Shown here: piece after piece, positions 59,864-64,000 of the stretch
Layout of the letters: each line of letters starts with the position of its first letter
Position numbering within the stretch: the first letter of the stretch is position 1
Source: CAVQGZ01 sp963712175
Lineage (GTDB): Bacteria; Actinomycetota; Actinomycetes; Jiangellales; Jiangellaceae
NCBI GenBank assembly: GCA_963712175.1
Contig: CAVQGZ010000011.1
Location: 1 to 64,000, forward strand
Reading direction: 5' to 3'
Length of the DNA stretch: 64,000 bases
The notes under the pieces: generated by a model
The model's input: the letters and a program-made list of their open reading frames with translations, nothing else
The model's database searches: none
Told to the model about the DNA's origin: nothing
Translations under genes and position numbers: made by a program

Positions 59864-60811
59864 TTAGCGGTGCGGTGCACGCGGACCCGTGTCGGCCGTC
59901 CGGGCCGCACGGTCGGTGCGGGACTTGAGGAACAACACGACTGCCCAGAGCAACAGGTTGGCCAGCACCGCAGCCGGGGAGCCTTCGAACAGCAGGACGA
60001 TGGTCAGGGGGACGGTGTTGAACGCAGCGTGGATGACGATCGCGAGGAAGACGCTGTGAGTGCGTTGGTAGAACCACGCCTGCAGGATGGCCATCGCGAC
60101 GATGCCGATACTGAACCCGGCCAGTGAGCCGACGATCGCTGCCGGCTGCATACCCTGGGCCAGGAAGATCTGGATGACGACCGGGTAGTGCCAGACCGCC
60201 CACACAGGCCCGACGGCCCACCCGGTGTCCCAGTACCCGCGCCCCGGCAGCAGCGTATGCGTCAGGTAGCCACGCCAACCGACCTCTTCGGTGCCCGACG
60301 TGACCATCTGCACCACGAAGAACACCAGCAAGAACAGCAGCAGAGTCCCCACCCCTGGCGCGTCTGCAGCCGGGTCCGCGATCACGGCCGTCACCACCAA
60401 GGTGGGGACGGTGACCAGGAGCAGTATCAGCGCAACAACGCCGTAGACGTGGCCCCCCACTCCCACCCGCAGCAGCCGCTCACGAAGGTCACCCGGCGGG
60501 ATCGTCGGGTCCGAACGGGACGCGAGGAGGCCGGCGATCATGGGCCCATACACGCCGAGCAGGGACAGCAGCGAGAGCGAGACCAGCGTGGCGGAAGGCT
60601 CCCCGTCGAACAGGACGTCGAAGACCAGCGCCTCGTTGAACAGCAGATCTCCGGTGCCGGTAGCCACTGCGGCAATCCAGGCGCCAAACCAGAAGACCCA
60701 CGAGAACCCGTAGGCGACGATCAAGAAGCGGAGTCGAGGACGGTCCCACATTCCCGCACGCTGGCCAGACTGCAGGTCACCCACGATCGCCGCCCCCCGA
60801 CTCTCTCGCAC
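59864..60811 (-). CDS. CPBP-family intramembrane glutamic protease
   Basis: 315 residues with about eight membrane helices. The family motif 1 is GTEEVGWRGYL (EExxxR), motif 2 around VWAVWHYPVVI, and the terminal HAAFN element (AIVIHAAFNTVPL). This is the CAAX-protease/bacteriocin-processing (CPBP) fold. Start uncertain: GTG 60811, GTG 60784 and ATG 60751 are in frame. The second CPBP gene follows the same orientation upstream, 156 bases away. Substrates are unknown. Confidence 0.9.
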   Translation of the reverse strand: MRESRGAAIVGDLQSGQRAGMWDRPRLRFLIVAYGFSWVFWFGAWIAAVATGTGDLLFNEALVFDVLFDGEPSATLVSLSLLSLLGVYGPMIAGLLASRSDPTIPPGDLRERLLRVGVGGHVYGVVALILLLVTVPTLVVTAVIADPAADAPGVGTLLLFLLVFFVVQMVTSGTEEVGWRGYLTHTLLPGRGYWDTGWAVGPVWAVWHYPVVIQIFLAQGMQPAAIVGSLAGFSIGIVAMAILQAWFYQRTHSVFLAIVIHAAFNTVPLTIVLLFEGSPAAVLANLLLWAVVLFLKSRTDRAARTADTGPRAPHR

Positions 60812-60967
60812 TTGTCTGCACCGGAGAGAGTACCGGTGTCAGCCGGTAGCAGGACTCTCTCCCATCACGCCGAGTGACGCACCCAGCCGGGGCCGAGCGA
60901 AGGGCGTAGGGCGCGGGGTTGACGACCTGTCCCCCGGTCAAGGCCGGCGAGTTCGCCTTGCGCGGAA

Positions 60968-61864
60968 TCATCGCGTCGACCCCGCCAGGGCACCGACCGG
61001 CTGGGTCTGCGCCTGGACCAGGGCTTCTTCGTCTCCGGCGGAGAGCACGCTGGTCACGCCTGCGCTGCGGCTGAACATGGCGCGGCGGTTGACCAGGACG
61101 GCGGCCACGGCGAGGCCGGCGAAGATGAGCGAGTCGTAGGGCTGGGCGTCGGGCCAGATCGGGTTGTTCATCTGGAAGTGGTAGATCGCGGCGACGAGGA
61201 TGCTGCCGCCGGCGGCGTTGAACAGCGGGGTGAGGATGAACGAGATGGACACGACGCCGATGAAGAACACTGGGAACGACCACTCGCTGTGCGGTGTGCC
61301 GCTCATGAGGAACGCGGGAAGGTGCCAGATGGCCCACAGGGTCGACAGGATCAGGTCGGCGCCGATCGGGCGGAACTTGCGTTGCAGCAGCGGCAGGGCC
61401 ACACCTCGCCAGCCGAACTCCTCCATCGGGCCGAGCACCAGCATGAGCAGCAGTGCCGGGAGCACCGTGTACCAGGGGGTGAACGGGAAGGACAGCGGGC
61501 TGCCCTTGATCCACGCCCCGAGGTAGAACGCGACCGGGATCCCGAGAACCAGGTAGGCGGCCCAGCCCAGTGGCATCCGCCACAGTGTCAGACGCCGAAG
61601 GTAGCTGCGCAGGCCACGCACGCCGTAGTGGCGCAGAACCAGGCCGATGCCGGCGATGGCCGGGGCGTAGACGGCGACGAAGAACAGCGGATTCGTCAGC
61701 CCGACGGGGCCGAAGATCGGCTCGAGCTGGTCGGCGAAGCCGAGAGCGAGAGCGGCCACGCCCCACGACAGCCCAAACGCCATCGCGAAGAACGGAATCA
61801 CCGTGCGGACCGTCATCGGCCTGATCGGTGTGGTGCGGGTTCGGGTGATCTCTGTCGTGACCAT
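60968..61864 (-). CDS. CPBP-family intramembrane glutamic protease
   Basis: 298 residues with about eight hydrophobic helices (FFAMAFGLSWGVAALALGF, MPLGWAAYLVLGIPVAFYLG). Motif 1 is GPMEEFGWRGVALPLLQ and motif 2 TLWAIWHLPAFLMSG; a distal His/Asn motif is present near IYHFQMNNP. A GAAAGG ribosome-binding site lies 6 nt before ATG 61864, so the start is secure. It stands 112 bases downstream of the response regulator gene on the same strand, and could be a target or partner of that system (inference). Confidence 0.9.
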   Translation of the reverse strand: MVTTEITRTRTTPIRPMTVRTVIPFFAMAFGLSWGVAALALGFADQLEPIFGPVGLTNPLFFVAVYAPAIAGIGLVLRHYGVRGLRSYLRRLTLWRMPLGWAAYLVLGIPVAFYLGAWIKGSPLSFPFTPWYTVLPALLLMLVLGPMEEFGWRGVALPLLQRKFRPIGADLILSTLWAIWHLPAFLMSGTPHSEWSFPVFFIGVVSISFILTPLFNAAGGSILVAAIYHFQMNNPIWPDAQPYDSLIFAGLAVAAVLVNRRAMFSRSAGVTSVLSAGDEEALVQAQTQPVGALAGSTR

Positions 61865-61976
61865 GATTCGCCTTTCGTCGGGTACTCACGAAGCTATGGC
61901 GAATCCAGCAGCGGGTCGTCAGACCGGGGGTTGGTTGTCCTCTCCCCCCCAGGGTTGAGTCGGGGATGGTCGGTGC

Positions 61977-62654
61977 TCAGAAACCGACGTCTTGCCCGCC
62001 CGGCTCGACAAGCCCACTCTCGAAGGCGAAGACCACCGCCTGGGCGCGGTCGCGCAGCCCGAGCTTGGTGAACACGCTGTTGATGTGCGTCTTCACCGTT
62101 GCGGAGCCGATGAACAGCTGTTCGGAGATCTCGGTGTTGTTGCAGCCCCGGCCGATCGCGGTGAGCACCTCACGCTCACGATCGGTCAGTCGCTCGAGAC
62201 GAGCGGAGACCGCGGTATCGGCGCCGAGACGTTGGGTGAACCGCTCGATGAGGCGTCTGGTGATGGACGGTGCGAGCAGGGCTCCACCGTCGGCGACCGT
62301 GCGAACCGCGGCGACCAGCTCGGCCCGGGGGATGTCCTTCAGGACGAAGGCACTGGCGCCGGCCTTCATGGCCTGAAATACGTACTCGTCGGGATCGAAC
62401 GTGGTCAGGATGACCACGCGCACCGGCCAGTCCGCCTCAGCCAGGATGCGCCTGGTGGCCTCCAAGCCGTCCATCTCCGGCATTCGAATGTCCATGAGGA
62501 TCACATCTGGCCGGGATGAGCGCGCCACCTCGACCGCCTCGACGCCGGTTCCTGCCTCACCGACCACCTCGACGTCGTTCTCGTTGTCAAGCACCATGGC
62601 CAAGCCCTCGCGGACCAAGACCTGGTCGTCGACCACCACCACACGGATCGTCAT
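61977..62654 (-). CDS. NarL/LuxR-type response regulator
   Basis: 225 residues. Receiver domain with the acidic pair in VVVDDQVLVREGL, the phosphoacceptor Asp in VILMDIRMPEMDG, conserved Thr in VILTTFDPDEY and Lys in FVLKDIPRAE. The C-terminal LuxR helix-turn-helix is LTDREREVLTAIGRGC..TEISEQLFIGSATVKTHI. It regulates transcription on phosphorylation by the kinase whose stop overlaps its ATG (ATGA). The gene order kinase-regulator-CPBP protease suggests possible regulation of the neighbouring protease. Confidence 0.95.
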   Translation of the reverse strand: MTIRVVVVDDQVLVREGLAMVLDNENDVEVVGEAGTGVEAVEVARSSRPDVILMDIRMPEMDGLEATRRILAEADWPVRVVILTTFDPDEYVFQAMKAGASAFVLKDIPRAELVAAVRTVADGGALLAPSITRRLIERFTQRLGADTAVSARLERLTDREREVLTAIGRGCNNTEISEQLFIGSATVKTHINSVFTKLGLRDRAQAVVFAFESGLVEPGGQDVGF

Positions 62655-63883
62655 GCCGGCCTCGGCCCTGACGGGATGCGAGCCATGACCCGGAACCCGC
62701 CACCGGGCCGGGGGCCAGCCTCGAAGGTCCCGTCCAGGAGCGCGGCCCGCTCCCGCATCCCCACCAGACCTTGACCAGCTCCGGGCAACGTCGAGGCGCC
62801 CGCCCCCCTGTCGGTCACCTCGATCTCCAGCATCTGGTTGCCGTTCGACACCCGAACCTCGGCCTTCGGGTCGGGCCCGGCGTGCTTGAGCACGTTGGTG
62901 AGGGCCTCCTGCACGATCCGGTACGCGGCGAGATCCACACCCGTAGGGAGACGGTCGGGCACCCCGTCGTTGGACAGGACCACGTCCATCCCCGCCTCTC
63001 TCATCTCGGCCACAAGGCCAGGGATCTCGGCCAGACCATGGATCGGGGCCAAGCCCTGCCGGCTGGCGTCGGGTCGCAGAACGCCGAGGATCTCGCGTAG
63101 CTCCTCGAGGGCTCCTCGTCCTTCGTCCTCGACCGCCTTCATCGCCCGAATCGCTCGCTCGGGGTCGCGGACAGCCACCGTCTGGGCGGCACCAGCCTGA
63201 ACCGTCATCATGCTCACCCGATGCGCCACCAGGTCGTGCAGCTCGCGAGCGATCCGTGCGCGTTCCTCGTCCACCGCTCTGCGGGCTTCTGCCGCACGAT
63301 CCCGCTGCAGGAACTCTGCTCGTTCCTCGACAAGAGCCAGGTACTCCCCTCGACCCCTGACGCGCCGTCCCACGTACCACGCGGCGAGGACGAGACCCAT
63401 GGACAACCCGACCACCGAGACCGGCTCGCGCTCGACGAGCAGGTCGTCGGCAACGACCACGACCACCGCCGCAATGACAGCCAGCAGGCTGGTGCGGTTG
63501 TGGGTGATGTACCGGCCCACGCCGTAGAGGGAGACGAAGATCGCGAGCGAGGGTCCCTCGGCCAGACCCATCACGTCCCACACGACCGAAGCGGTCAACG
63601 TGGCAGCGAGAACGATCAATGGGCGGCTCCGTCGCCACAGCAGAGCGGTGCTGCTGGCGACAAGGAGCAGGTAGGTGGCAGCCGGCACTTCGCCGAACAT
63701 CGACAGGGAGAATTGGCCCGACTCGTCGACGGCGCGGCTGAGGACCCCGATCACCTCGAAGACCAGCACGATGAAGGCGAGAGCAGCGTCGGATGAGCGT
63801 TGCCGCCGAGTGAACGGGCCCCCAGGCGGACGCCTCGGGATCTCCTCGGCCACGGCGGGGCCGGACAGGGTGCCGGTGACCAT
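62651..63883 (-). CDS. NarL-family (HisKA_3) sensor histidine kinase
   Basis: 410 residues. N-terminal membrane helices (AALAFIVLVFEVIGVLS; YLLLVASSTALLW; LLAVIAAVVVVVADD), a coiled linker, then the HisKA_3 dimerisation domain with the phospho-His in ARIARELHDLVAHRVSMM. The ATPase domain has an N-box (YRIVQEALTNVLKHAG), a D-box region (IEVTDRGAG) and LPGAGQGLVGMRERA. It phosphorylates the coupled response regulator. ATG 63883 is preferred to the adjacent GTG 63886. Bases 63884-64000 hold no further gene that I can support. Confidence 0.94.
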   Translation of the reverse strand: MVTGTLSGPAVAEEIPRRPPGGPFTRRQRSSDAALAFIVLVFEVIGVLSRAVDESGQFSLSMFGEVPAATYLLLVASSTALLWRRSRPLIVLAATLTASVVWDVMGLAEGPSLAIFVSLYGVGRYITHNRTSLLAVIAAVVVVVADDLLVEREPVSVVGLSMGLVLAAWYVGRRVRGRGEYLALVEERAEFLQRDRAAEARRAVDEERARIARELHDLVAHRVSMMTVQAGAAQTVAVRDPERAIRAMKAVEDEGRGALEELREILGVLRPDASRQGLAPIHGLAEIPGLVAEMREAGMDVVLSNDGVPDRLPTGVDLAAYRIVQEALTNVLKHAGPDPKAEVRVSNGNQMLEIEVTDRGAGASTLPGAGQGLVGMRERAALLDGTFEAGPRPGGGFRVMARIPSGPRPA

Positions 63884-64000
63884 CACCAGATGGTGGCACA
63901 GCGACCGCGTAGGCGAAGGCTCGCTCCGCCTCTGCGAGACACCGTCCGCCCCGGGCGCTTGCCGGACGATGGGTGCCCAGTCGGTGCTACGGACTCCGTC

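Overview
This is a high-GC (roughly 70% by eye) actinobacterial chromosomal segment. Evidence: strong G/C third-position bias, many GTG starts, very dense packing with ATGA/GTGA stop-start overlaps, TANNNT boxes 6-7 nt before start codons (leaderless-style), and actinobacterial families (Excalibur/HNH secreted nuclease, substrate-binding-vWA fusion, PlsB-like/PlsC pair, DUF1015, TPM protein). I cannot fix the genus. No rRNA, tRNA, CRISPR array, IS element or phage module was seen. No stretch over 300 bases lacks a candidate gene; the largest gap, 59451-59863, becomes 237 bases if the small CxxC peptide at 59688 is real.

Layout, 1-13 kb: end of a large regulator; an isoprenoid-type cluster (frameshifted FAD oxidoreductase, unknown protein, polyprenyl diphosphate synthase); DUF1905; recQ; YbaK-like deacylase; HAD phosphatase; a short-chain dehydrogenase/SRPBCC pair; a retinol-saturase/phytoene-desaturase-like enzyme; malQ. 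13-23 kb: esterase lipoprotein, large Orn/Lys/Arg decarboxylase, beta-galactosidase and sugar symporter (one minus-strand run), SOUL and SCP2 proteins, and a VapBC module with a four-half-site operator. 23-32 kb: the most unusual part. Two receptor proteins with degenerate class III cyclase domains flank an MscS channel carrying a C-terminal cyclic-nucleotide-binding-like domain in one overlapping operon. It is divergent from a substrate-binding-vWA fusion and a membrane coiled-coil protein.

32-50 kb: lipase-like protein, PHP phosphatase, PfkB kinase, secreted HNH nuclease, SulP transporter, a subtilase followed by a second subtilase-like gene with seven PFTAN repeats and two frameshifts, then assorted hydrolases, an old-yellow-enzyme-type oxidoreductase and a phospholipid group (PlsC, PlsB-like, cyclopropane fatty acid synthase). 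50-64 kb: RsgA, alpha/beta hydrolase, K+ channel with RCK domain, Nei/Fpg glycosylase, DUF1015, TPM protein, a two-gene ATPase (DUF3696-like) plus possible nuclease unit that looks like a defence module, two CPBP intramembrane proteases and a NarL-type two-component system.

Best candidates for something new: (1) the pseudo-cyclase/MscS-CNB/pseudo-cyclase operon, where catalytic residues of both cyclases and the ribose-binding Glu of the CNB domain all appear lost; (2) the ATPase-nuclease pair; (3) the tandem signal-less subtilases. All functional statements are by motif reading from memory of the families; no database search was run.
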